Source of the DNA: Candidatus Levyibacteriota bacterium
GTDB taxonomy: Bacteria > Patescibacteriota > Microgenomatia > Levybacterales > UBA12049
Reading direction: 5' to 3'
Assembly (NCBI GenBank): GCA_003173995.1
Contig: PRDT01000069.1
Coordinates: 1-10,017, forward strand
Length of the DNA stretch: 10,017 bases
The translations under genes and the position numbers were made by a program. The stretch's first letter is position 1; the number at the start of each line of letters is the position of its first letter. Under the pieces are notes generated by a model. That model made no database searches. It saw only the letters and a list, made by a program, of their open reading frames with translations, and was not told the origin of the DNA. Shown here one piece after another: positions 1-5,452 of the stretch.

Positions 1-177
1 AACTATCAAAGAAAGAAGACACCCTCCTCCGAGTCTCATGTATGTCTGGGTAATTGGCCCGAAGCCATTTCCCATAAGTCGTACAGCAATACTTAAGAAA
101 ACAAATCCAATTGAAACCACAACGAGTGCAAGAATAGCGAGTTGTTTTTTATTTTTAGCAATTGCTTTTACCTTCAC
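1..177 (-). CDS. EamA/DMT-type membrane permease, N-terminal part (partial at window edge)
   Basis: The minus strand is open from a GTG at 177 to the window edge, giving the first 59 residues of a membrane protein. Lysines cluster at residues 2-11, followed by a hydrophobic helix at about 12-31, then RLMGNGFGP, an arginine (about 47) and a second hydrophobic stretch starting with GGG. A positive N-terminus, first helix, 'AVRL..G.GP' turn and 'Y(M/L)R' at the second helix are typical of EamA-family drug/metabolite transporters; the substrate cannot be told. No in-frame ATG lies just upstream, and the GTG lies 6 nt after an extended -10 box (192-184), the same spacing as other genes here, which supports this start. 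It follows the small HTH gene by 22 nt on the same strand but has its own promoter. The C-terminal part lies outside the window, so another polytopic membrane family is possible. Confidence 0.55.
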   Translation of the reverse strand, partial: MKVKAIAKNKKQLAILALVVVSIGFVFLSIAVRLMGNGFGPITQTYMRLGGGCLLSLIV

Positions 178-183
178 AAGATT

Positions 184-192
184 ATTGTAGCA
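184..192 (-). promoter_or_regulatory. Extended -10 promoter of the EamA-like gene
   Basis: The minus strand reads TGCTACAAT at 192-184, an extended -10 element (TGn plus TACAAT). It ends 6 nt before the GTG start, so transcription would begin at or next to the start codon. No good -35 hexamer is seen 17-18 bp upstream, as is common for extended -10 promoters. The identical nonamer occurs before uvrB and dedA. Confidence 0.55.
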
Positions 193-199
193 GATATGT

Positions 200-493
200 T
201 TATCGTCCTGGAACAGATCGGGGTCTTTCTCCGGCAGCGATTCTTGCTCGATACTTTCCAACTGCAGTCGCACTCACAACTCCCAGATCGTCTCCCCGAT
301 GTCTTGTCAGAATGCGAGCCATTGCTCTATCACTTAATCTTCTAATGGAGCCATCAGGCCTCACTTGTCGTCTCCCAGAGTATTGTTCTAGATAATAAAC
401 TGCTCTAAATCTTGCTCTCACTCTTTCAGAAGTCATGGGAGCAATAACGGGGTCAACATTACCGTCAATAAACGTGTCTGTTTCAACTGCCAT
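200..493 (-). CDS. Small arginine-rich helix-turn-helix protein (hypothetical)
   Basis: A 97-residue protein of unknown family. It is very basic, with about 18 arginines. The N-terminal 20 residues look unstructured and acidic. Residues 22-37 (SERVRARF..VYYLE) form a likely helix. Residues 53-86 look like a helix-turn-helix: LSDRAMARIL as the first helix, a glycine-containing turn near 67-71, and VSATAVGKYRARI as the recognition helix, which resembles homeodomain-like HTH elements of the 'VS..TV..YR..L' type. A DNA-binding role is inferred from this only. The ATG at 493 lies 6 nt after a TATACT -10 box, which supports a real gene and this start. It lies 40 nt downstream of the uvrB stop on the same strand with its own promoter. 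The opposite strand also has short open frames here, but none with a comparable promoter or fold. I do not recognise a named family. Confidence 0.6.
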   Translation of the reverse strand: MAVETDTFIDGNVDPVIAPMTSERVRARFRAVYYLEQYSGRRQVRPDGSIRRLSDRAMARILTRHRGDDLGVVSATAVGKYRARIAAGERPRSVPGR

Positions 494-499
494 AGGAGA

Positions 500-528
500 A
501 GTATAAGATATGGATTTTCAAGATACAA
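500..528 (-). promoter_or_regulatory. Promoter of the small HTH gene
   Basis: The minus strand has TTGTAT (528-523), a 17-bp spacer and TATACT (505-500). The -10 is followed by exactly 6 nt and then ATG, so the transcript is predicted to be leaderless. The -35 is weak (3 of 6 matches). No Shine-Dalgarno sequence precedes the ATG; the 6 nt are TCTCCT, which is the complement of one. Confidence 0.55.
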
Positions 529-533
529 TATGG

Positions 534-2549
534 TTATTGCTGTTGTTGGAGGAGTTTAATTCTGTCGCGAAGAACAGTGGCCGTTTCAAAGTCTAACTCT
601 TTTGCAGCTTGCGTCATTTCTTTTCGAAGCTTTCTCACGAGTGCTTCTTTCTCATCTGGAAGTAACACTTCTTTATTACTAAATTCCAAAAGGAGGTCTA
701 CAGGTCTGACATATTGGGTTTTCTCATCATCCATTTCAACTTCAATAAGCTTGGATCTGATGCTTTTTTCAATTTGCTGGGGAGTAATACCATGCTTTTC
801 ATTGTAGGCAAGTTGAATTTCTCGTCGTCTTTCAACTTCTTTCATTGCAGCATCCATAGACTTGGTCATGGTATCTGCATACAAAATAACTTGGGAATCA
901 ATATTTCGCGCAGCTCTTCCCATTGTCTGAATAAGTGAGGTTCGACTTCTCAAAAAACCCTCTTTATCAGCATCCAAAATTGCAACTAGTGCTACTTCTG
1001 GAAGGTCAAGTCCTTCTCGAAGCAAATTAATACCGACAACAACATCGACATCTCCACGTCTTAATTGATCCAAAACTTCTTGTCGATTCAATGTCTCAAT
1101 GTCTGAATGAAGATAGGCAACTCGCATGCCTTTTTCTTCTAAAAATGCAGTGAGCTCTTCAGACATACGCTTGGTAAGTGTTGTAACAAGAACGCGTTGC
1201 TTTTTAGCAATACGTTTTTGTATCTCTTCCATGAGGTCTTTAATTTGTCCCTGCGTTGGCTTTACTATGACTTCAGGATCAACAATTCCTGTTGGGCGAA
1301 TAAGTTGTTCAACAATGCCATCATCAGTTGAAGTTTGAGTTAAAGAGACTTCATACTCATCAGGTGTTGCAGAGACATAGAGTGTCTGATGGACTCGTCT
1401 CATAAATTCATCAAACTTCAATGGTCTGTTATCAAGAGCTGATGGAAGGCGAAATCCATAATCAATAAGTGTCTGCTTTCGAGCTCGATCGCCATTGTAC
1501 ATTCCACGAATTTGTGGAAGGGTAATATGAGACTCATCAACCATAAGTAGCCATTCATCAGAGCATTTTTCAAAGTAATCAAGCAAAGTATATGGAGGCT
1601 CACCAGGCTTTCGACCATCAAAATAAATAGAGTAATTCTCGATACCATTCACGTATCCTACTTCTCGGATCATTTCTAAGTCATAGGTAGTTCGTTGCTT
1701 TATTCTTTGTGCTTCAACAATTTTGCCCTGTGACTGGAGAAGTGACACTTGCTTCTCCATGTCTTCTTTTATTTGTGGGAAGACATTATCGTAGGTACGA
1801 GGATCAGTCATGTAATGCTTGGAAGGGTAAATGACGGTTCCTTTCAAGAAATTAATGGTGTCACCAGTTGTGATATCAAATTCATAGAGATTTTTAATAT
1901 AGCCATTCTCCATATCAATACGAATACCATAATCAGTATAGGCTGGAAAAAGATCAATACTTTCTCCTCTTACTCGAAAGCTTCCACGCTTAAATCCGAA
2001 TTCATAGCGCTCGTACTGTAAGTCTGCTAATCTCACCATAATGTCTCGTTGCTCGACTTTCATGCCTGGTTTAATTTCTAAGACAAACTTACCGTATTCA
2101 ACAGGTGAGCCGATGTTATAAATACAGCTAACTGAAGCAACAACAATAACGTCTTTTCGAGTCAGCAAATTTGTTGTGGCAGCAAGACGAAGCTTATCTA
2201 TTTCTTCATTAATCTCTGCCTCTTTCTCAATATAGGTATCTGTCGTTGGGACATAGGCTTCAGGTTGGTAGTAGTCGTAGTAAGAGACAAAGTAGGAGAC
2301 TGCGTTGTTAGGGAAGAATTCTCGAAATTCTTGGTAGAGCTGTCCAGCTAAAGTTTTGTTGTGAGAAATAATAAGTGTTGGCTTATTCACTTTGGCTATT
2401 GTCTGAGCCATTGTATACGTCTTTCCACTACCAGTAACGCCAAGAAGAACTTGGTGTTTGGTATTTTTTTTCAAATTTTCTGTCAATTTTGCAATTGCTT
2501 GTGGTTGGTCACCACTAGGCTTAAAGCTAGAATTTAGGTCAAATTTCAT
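534..2549 (-). CDS. uvrB: UvrABC excinuclease subunit B
   Basis: UvrB is the damage-verifying, ATP-dependent subunit of cytoplasmic nucleotide excision repair; UvrA loads it and UvrC then incises. The protein is 671 residues, the usual length. From the chosen start: the N-terminal 'KPSGDQPQAI' segment; Walker A GVTGSGKT at 37-44; the DNA-inserting beta-hairpin YYDYYQPEAYVP at 90-101; Walker B DESH at 338-341; helicase motif V around GINLLREGLDLP (506-517); motif VI QTMGRAARN at 541-549; and a C-terminal UVR domain at about 633-667 that contacts UvrC. The frame also has an ATG at 2558, only 2 nt after the -10 box and therefore probably upstream of the transcription start. The ATG at 2549 (MKFDL) matches usual UvrB N-termini and is preferred. 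No LexA-type box like that of lexA is visible upstream. It shares a short divergent region with the GNAT gene. Confidence 0.97.
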   Translation of the reverse strand: MKFDLNSSFKPSGDQPQAIAKLTENLKKNTKHQVLLGVTGSGKTYTMAQTIAKVNKPTLIISHNKTLAGQLYQEFREFFPNNAVSYFVSYYDYYQPEAYVPTTDTYIEKEAEINEEIDKLRLAATTNLLTRKDVIVVASVSCIYNIGSPVEYGKFVLEIKPGMKVEQRDIMVRLADLQYERYEFGFKRGSFRVRGESIDLFPAYTDYGIRIDMENGYIKNLYEFDITTGDTINFLKGTVIYPSKHYMTDPRTYDNVFPQIKEDMEKQVSLLQSQGKIVEAQRIKQRTTYDLEMIREVGYVNGIENYSIYFDGRKPGEPPYTLLDYFEKCSDEWLLMVDESHITLPQIRGMYNGDRARKQTLIDYGFRLPSALDNRPLKFDEFMRRVHQTLYVSATPDEYEVSLTQTSTDDGIVEQLIRPTGIVDPEVIVKPTQGQIKDLMEEIQKRIAKKQRVLVTTLTKRMSEELTAFLEEKGMRVAYLHSDIETLNRQEVLDQLRRGDVDVVVGINLLREGLDLPEVALVAILDADKEGFLRSRTSLIQTMGRAARNIDSQVILYADTMTKSMDAAMKEVERRREIQLAYNEKHGITPQQIEKSIRSKLIEVEMDDEKTQYVRPVDLLLEFSNKEVLLPDEKEALVRKLRKEMTQAAKELDFETATVLRDRIKLLQQQQ

Positions 2550-2560
2550 ATCGACCATCT

Positions 2561-2589
2561 ATTGTAGCATAGAAAAGCTTTTCACTCGA
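2561..2589 (-). promoter_or_regulatory. uvrB promoter (extended -10)
   Basis: The minus strand reads TGCTACAAT at 2569-2561, an extended -10, with only a poor -35 (TCGAGT, 2589-2584) at 17 bp. Transcription would start about 7 nt downstream, near 2554, leaving a leader of only about 4 nt before the ATG at 2549. This is the reason for rejecting the ATG at 2558. A 12-bp palindrome fills most of the spacer. Confidence 0.6.
2572..2583. repeat. Perfect 12-bp palindrome in the uvrB promoter spacer
   Basis: GAAAAGCTTTTC is a perfect inverted repeat lying between the -35 and -10 positions of the uvrB promoter. This position is suitable for a repressor operator, and it parallels the LexA-like palindrome in the lexA promoter, although the sequence is different. 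The binding protein is unknown and chance is possible in AT-rich DNA. Confidence 0.4.
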
Positions 2590-2594
2590 GTATC

Positions 2595-2603
2595 TGTGGA
2601 TAA
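2595..2603. promoter_or_regulatory. Consensus DnaA box
   Basis: TGTGGATAA is the exact reverse complement of the consensus DnaA box TTATCCACA. It lies in the 83-bp divergent gap between uvrB and the GNAT gene, just upstream of the -10 box of the latter. No further DnaA box was seen in the window, so it looks like a regulatory site and not part of an origin. One perfect 9-mer can occur by chance. Confidence 0.4.
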
Positions 2604-2626
2604 GAGACCTCAGTATTTGTTAGAAT
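2597..2626 (+). promoter_or_regulatory. Promoter of the GNAT gene
   Basis: An extended -10 TGTTAGAAT lies at 2618-2626 and is followed by exactly 6 nt (ATTTCT) before the ATG at 2633. The best -35 is TGGATA (2597-2602, 18-bp spacer, 4 of 6 matches), which overlaps the DnaA box. The transcript is predicted to be leaderless and has no Shine-Dalgarno site. Confidence 0.6.
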
Positions 2627-2632
2627 ATTTCT

Positions 2633-3214
2633 ATGACAATTCGAAAGGCGACTATAGAGGACCTTGATCCCATTTTTGCTATATATCAACGTGTAGCCCT
2701 GGATAGAAGTAAATTAGGAGATGTTTCATATGAGAGTCAGGTACAAAAAAATGGATTTCTTTTAGGTCTAGAAAGCAAAGATGACTATCAACAACTTATT
2801 CATGAAGCATATCAATTTCTCGTAGCAGAAGATAATGGGTCTCTTCTTGGGTATATTATCGCAGATCACCGAGAAAAGTTTTATGATGATGAGTACAAAA
2901 CCTGGTTTGACGAAGAATTAAGGGGAATATATTACACAAGTTCTCATGCAATGACAGTTGCTGGAATTGCAGTAGATCCGAATAGTGATAAAAAAGGTGT
3001 AGCTACTCAATTATTACAGATTCTAGAACAACAACTTATTGCAGAAGGATTTACTCATTTATATTCGATAATTACTCTTGCTCCTCTTACTAATTGTCCA
3101 ACTATTGTATTTCATAGCAAAAATGGATTTAAAAGAATTGCTATGGGAAGGCCAAGACCGTTGTTTGATTTAGAAAATTATTCAGGTGCACTTCTTTCAA
3201 AATCACTCAAATAA
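2633..3214 (+). CDS. GNAT-family N-acetyltransferase
   Basis: A 193-residue cytoplasmic acetyltransferase that would transfer an acetyl group from acetyl-CoA to an unknown amine. It begins with the usual GNAT opening 'TIRKATIEDLDPIFAIY' (beta1-alpha1). Motif A is at about 109-131: AGIAVDP, then the acetyl-CoA pyrophosphate loop DKKGVATQLL (119-128), which fits the Q/R-x-x-G-x-G/A pattern. Motif B is near 153-173, with N154 and 'FHSKNGFKR' matching the common 'Y/F..K.GF' segment. Between beta2 and beta4 there is an acidic, tyrosine-rich insertion (about 80-104). The substrate cannot be predicted; small molecules, antibiotics and protein N-termini are all possible. It diverges from uvrB and precedes lexA by 104 nt on the same strand, but lexA has its own promoter, so operon membership is doubtful. 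The start is fixed by a -10 box 6 nt upstream. Confidence 0.85.
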   Translation: MTIRKATIEDLDPIFAIYQRVALDRSKLGDVSYESQVQKNGFLLGLESKDDYQQLIHEAYQFLVAEDNGSLLGYIIADHREKFYDDEYKTWFDEELRGIYYTSSHAMTVAGIAVDPNSDKKGVATQLLQILEQQLIAEGFTHLYSIITLAPLTNCPTIVFHSKNGFKRIAMGRPRPLFDLENYSGALLSKSLK

Positions 3215-3258
3215 ACTTTTGATGTAGTTACGTCCTTTATTGTACTAGTAATGAGTAG

Positions 3259-3288
3259 TTGACAAAAATATACGAACGTTTGTATAAA
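3259..3288 (+). promoter_or_regulatory. lexA promoter
   Basis: A perfect TTGACA -35 (3259-3264), an 18-bp spacer and TATAAA (3283-3288). Transcription would start near 3295, giving a leader of about 24 nt before the ATG at 3319, which is longer than at neighbouring genes. The TTG of the -35 is in frame with lexA and could be mistaken for its start codon. Confidence 0.75.
3270..3285. promoter_or_regulatory. LexA operator (SOS box) for autoregulation
   Basis: ATACGAACGTTTGTAT is a 16-bp inverted repeat with one mismatched pair, located between and overlapping the -35/-10 elements of lexA. It contains CGAAC, as in the Gram-positive SOS box CGAACNNNNGTTCG, but the half-sites are closer together. 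Its position on the promoter of the SOS repressor makes autoregulation the obvious reading. A lone half-site ATACAAAC recurs at 3309-3316 next to the start codon. Confidence 0.7.
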
Positions 3289-3307
3289 TTAATAGGATAC
3301 AAAAAAT

Positions 3308-3313
3308 TATACA
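3308..3313 (+). promoter_or_regulatory. Possible second -10 box for lexA
   Basis: TATACA lies 5 nt before the lexA ATG. A start from here would give a leaderless message as for the neighbours. There is no good -35 and no TG extension, so this is tentative. Confidence 0.25.
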
Positions 3314-3318
3314 AACAT

Positions 3319-3951
3319 ATGGCTGGCGTATTATACAAAAAAGAAAGAGAAGTATTAGAATTCTTAGTGCAATTTCAAAAGCAGTATGGCTATTCTCCGA
3401 CACTTTCGGAAATTGCGAAAGCAACAGGTCATAGAAGCAATTCTACGGTACATACCATTATCAGATCTCTTGTTGAAAAAGGATATGTCCAGAAAGTTGA
3501 TGGTAACTCACGAGTGCTCAAAGTCATCGATCAGAAAATTTCTGCAACGATGAGTGGGACTTCTTCATCTATTGAGCTTCCTCTGATGGGTTTTATCGCG
3601 GCAGGTAGGCCACTTGAGCCACATACAGATCCAAATGCAACATTCCAAGTCTCAGCATCTATGCTTTCTGGTGAGAAAACAGCCTACGTCCTTCAAGTAA
3701 AAGGTGAATCAATGATAGAAGATGGTATATTTGATGGAGATTATGTTGTTATTGAAAAAGAGCGTGAAGTAAAAAATGGCGATATTGTTGTGGCGCTTGT
3801 TGATGACAATTTAGCAACTCTTAAGAAGTTCTACAGAGAAGACGGAAGAGTAGTCCTTCGTCCTGCAAATTCAACCATGCAGCCTATCTATCCAACACGA
3901 GTTCTGATTCAAGGAAAATGTGTTGGCCTCGTTAGAAAATTCAATCACTAA
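3319..3951 (+). CDS. lexA: LexA SOS-response repressor/autoprotease
   Basis: LexA represses DNA-damage genes and cleaves itself when stimulated by RecA filaments. The protein has 210 residues, close to the usual length. The N-terminal winged HTH spans about 1-68: LYKKEREVLEFL, 'YGYSPTLSEIAKATG' and the recognition helix 'SNSTVHTIIRSLVEKGYV'. The C-terminal S24 peptidase domain has the Ala95-Gly96 cleavage site in GFIAAGRP, the catalytic Ser131 in VKGESMIEDG and the catalytic Lys169 in ATLKKF, so cleavage should work. The start is the ATG at 3319 (MAGVLYKKER), which matches LexA N-termini. The frame continues up to a TTG at 3259, but that TTG belongs to the -35 hexamer. The gene carries its own operator. 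Its stop overlaps the stop of the convergent gene by 4 bp (3948-3951). Confidence 0.95.
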   Translation: MAGVLYKKEREVLEFLVQFQKQYGYSPTLSEIAKATGHRSNSTVHTIIRSLVEKGYVQKVDGNSRVLKVIDQKISATMSGTSSSIELPLMGFIAAGRPLEPHTDPNATFQVSASMLSGEKTAYVLQVKGESMIEDGIFDGDYVVIEKEREVKNGDIVVALVDDNLATLKKFYREDGRVVLRPANSTMQPIYPTRVLIQGKCVGLVRKFNH

Positions 3952-4787
3952 GCAGCCATTTGTTCTAATACCTCTTTAAATTTTGGCCAATGTAGCGTTG
4001 ACTGAGGATTTCTAATTAACACGACAGAACGTCCGTAGGGATTACTTTGTTCCTCAGAAACTCTAAATGGCTCACGGTAAATATGTTCTATGCCAAAATC
4101 TGCTTCTAATACGTGTAAATAGCTTTGTAAATCTTCATCGCTTAGTCTTGCAGGAAATTGAAAAATGAATAATGCATGGGGACTACTTCTTTCATAAAAC
4201 CCACCGAGTAATTGATGTAATAACAGTGGTGGAATATCACGAAAAGTAACATCTCCAGCTCCAAGACGGCACACGACTGCATCAATAGTATCTTCTACTA
4301 TAGTGCCTTGATAGGATGCTTCTCTCCAGAGATCGAGTTGTTGGAATAACTGAGTAGAGGGGTCAAATATGTTTCCTTCTGAAAATTGAATGCCATTTTC
4401 TCGGGCTGATACTCTTTCTTCAGGTGTTCCCATAAAAGAAAGTCCAAATGCAAAACCTCGGATACTTCCTTGTGGTAAGCCATTCTGTCCTAAAATACCA
4501 TTGGTAAGACTATTTAATGGATCAGTATGGCTAGTAAATGCATCTACAACTCGCAAAACTCTTTTTCCACCATATCCTTCGTACATTTTTCGCAAGTAAA
4601 GACTAATAGGGAAATCTAAATTTACTTCATAGTCTTGAATGGTTTCATGATGTCCATTAAAATCCCACGGTGAATCCATCTCACCTCGATTAGCCGCTTG
4701 TTCTGCTAAAGCAAGTGTATTCCCCATCCGTCGTGCACGTGTGATGCTACGCCACATCTGCATTACATGTTCTCTTGTATCAGACAT
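3948..4787 (-). CDS. Rossmann/class I methyltransferase-like protein, degenerate SAM motif (hypothetical)
   Basis: A 279-residue soluble protein of no family I can name. After a basic N-terminus, residues 74-255 show the strand order of a class I methyltransferase: KRVLRVVDAF (75-84, where motif I would be), GSIRGFAFGLSF (107-118), NGIQFSEGNIFDP (131-143, motif III-like), IDAVVCRLGAGD (168-179, motif IV-like), HALFIFQFP (204-212) and a final hairpin ending in YGRSVVLIRN. The glycine-rich GxGxG of motif I is missing and replaced by DAFTSHTDP, so SAM binding is uncertain; it may be inactive or bind another ligand. The N-terminal 70 residues look like an added helical segment. The ATG is 6 nt after a TATAAT box. 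It follows dedA by 41 nt on the same strand but has its own promoter, and it converges on lexA with a 4-bp overlap. Confidence 0.55.
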   Translation of the reverse strand: MSDTREHVMQMWRSITRARRMGNTLALAEQAANRGEMDSPWDFNGHHETIQDYEVNLDFPISLYLRKMYEGYGGKRVLRVVDAFTSHTDPLNSLTNGILGQNGLPQGSIRGFAFGLSFMGTPEERVSARENGIQFSEGNIFDPSTQLFQQLDLWREASYQGTIVEDTIDAVVCRLGAGDVTFRDIPPLLLHQLLGGFYERSSPHALFIFQFPARLSDEDLQSYLHVLEADFGIEHIYREPFRVSEEQSNPYGRSVVLIRNPQSTLHWPKFKEVLEQMAA

Positions 4788-4793
4788 GGATAT

Positions 4794-4822
4794 ATTATAG
4801 GCTATTTATAGCGAGAAGTAAA
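4794..4822 (-). promoter_or_regulatory. Promoter of the methyltransferase-like gene
   Basis: The minus strand has TTTACT (4822-4817, 4 of 6 matches), a 17-bp spacer and a perfect TATAAT (4799-4794), followed by exactly 6 nt (ATATCC) and the ATG. The transcript is predicted to be leaderless. The spacer holds an inverted repeat, 5-bp arms GCTAT/ATAGC around 2 bp (4801-4812), which might be an operator. Confidence 0.7.
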
Positions 4823-4828
4823 ATGAAA

Positions 4829-5452
4829 TTATTTCTTTTTCCCAATAAGATGAAGCTTGTGGTTAATATACCACAGAAGACCGGCAATAATGACAACTGC
4901 AATAACAATTTCAAATTTTCTAAAGTAAGGCTCAAGTCCTTTCCAATTAGCACCTAAAACATTGCCCATATACACGAAAGATATACACCAAATTGCAGAA
5001 CCAATAACCGTATAAAGAAGTGCTTTTACAAATGGGGTCTCAGAAAGTCCAGCTGGAAGGCCGATGATGGTTCTAAATCCTGGAAGCAATTTACCCACAA
5101 TAATAATAATTGCACCGTGCTTTTGAAACCAGTTCATTACGTGCGTATATTCGCGCTTACTGAAAAGAAAGAATTTGCCATATTTATCTAGTACTCGCAG
5201 TATCACTTCTTCCTCAAGGAAAAATCCTATTCCATACAGAATCATTGTCCCAAGCGTGTCTCCAAGTATAGCTGCTGCCATCACCAGAGGCAGACTAAAT
5301 GTACCTTTTTGTGCCAAAAATCCGGCAAAAGGAAGAGTAATTTCTGATGGAATTGGAATAAGAGCTGCCTCAAGGGTCATGAGAAGTGTAACACCAAAGT
5401 AGCCAAGAGTTTGGATGAGATGTATAATAAGTCCTGAAATTGCTTCTAACAT
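4829..5452 (-). CDS. DedA-family (SNARE-associated/VTT domain) membrane protein
   Basis: A 207-residue integral membrane protein. DedA proteins are implicated in phospholipid (undecaprenyl-phosphate or other lipid) translocation and membrane homeostasis. The family signature is clear: Glu28 in 'LLMTLEAALIPIPSE' with Glu37, then 'AGFLAQKG'; LGDTLGTMILYGIG (63-76); and the re-entrant region VGKLLPGFRTIIGLPAG (119-135). The usual arginine pair of that region is Lys121 and Arg127 here, so the first is a conservative substitution. Hydrophobic segments follow at about 143-165 and 179-195, and the tail is basic (GKKK). The start is fixed by family alignment and by an in-frame stop 18 nt upstream (TAA). 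The start codon is immediately adjacent to the start codon of divergent rsmI, with no base between. Which lipid it moves is not known. Confidence 0.92.
   Translation of the reverse strand: MLEAISGLIIHLIQTLGYFGVTLLMTLEAALIPIPSEITLPFAGFLAQKGTFSLPLVMAAAILGDTLGTMILYGIGFFLEEEVILRVLDKYGKFFLFSKREYTHVMNWFQKHGAIIIIVGKLLPGFRTIIGLPAGLSETPFVKALLYTVIGSAIWCISFVYMGNVLGANWKGLEPYFRKFEIVIAVVIIAGLLWYINHKLHLIGKKK
5400..5428 (+). promoter_or_regulatory. rsmI promoter inside the dedA coding region
   Basis: TAGCCA (5400-5405, 4 of 6), a 17-bp spacer and a perfect TATAAT (5423-5428). Transcription would start near 5435, giving a leader of about 18 nt before the rsmI ATG at 5453. No Shine-Dalgarno sequence is present. 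The whole element lies within codons of dedA on the other strand. Confidence 0.5.

Noticed and set aside
142..395. Plus-strand open frames over the small HTH gene and its left flank
   Set aside because: They have no promoter at the expected spacing and no recognisable domain, and they overlap minus-strand genes that have both.
2550..2558. UvrB start at the ATG at 2558
   Set aside because: It is only 2 nt after the extended -10, so it lies upstream of the predicted transcription start; the next ATG at 2549 matches the family N-terminus.
3259..3318. TTG start codon extending LexA by 20 residues
   Set aside because: The TTG is part of the TTGACA -35 box and the added residues do not resemble LexA N-termini; the SOS operator and -10 also lie in this stretch. 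The ATG at 3319 fits.
5112..5123. GCACCGTGC followed by T residues as an intrinsic terminator
   Set aside because: The two 4-bp arms are separated by one base, which cannot form a loop, and it lies inside the dedA coding sequence.
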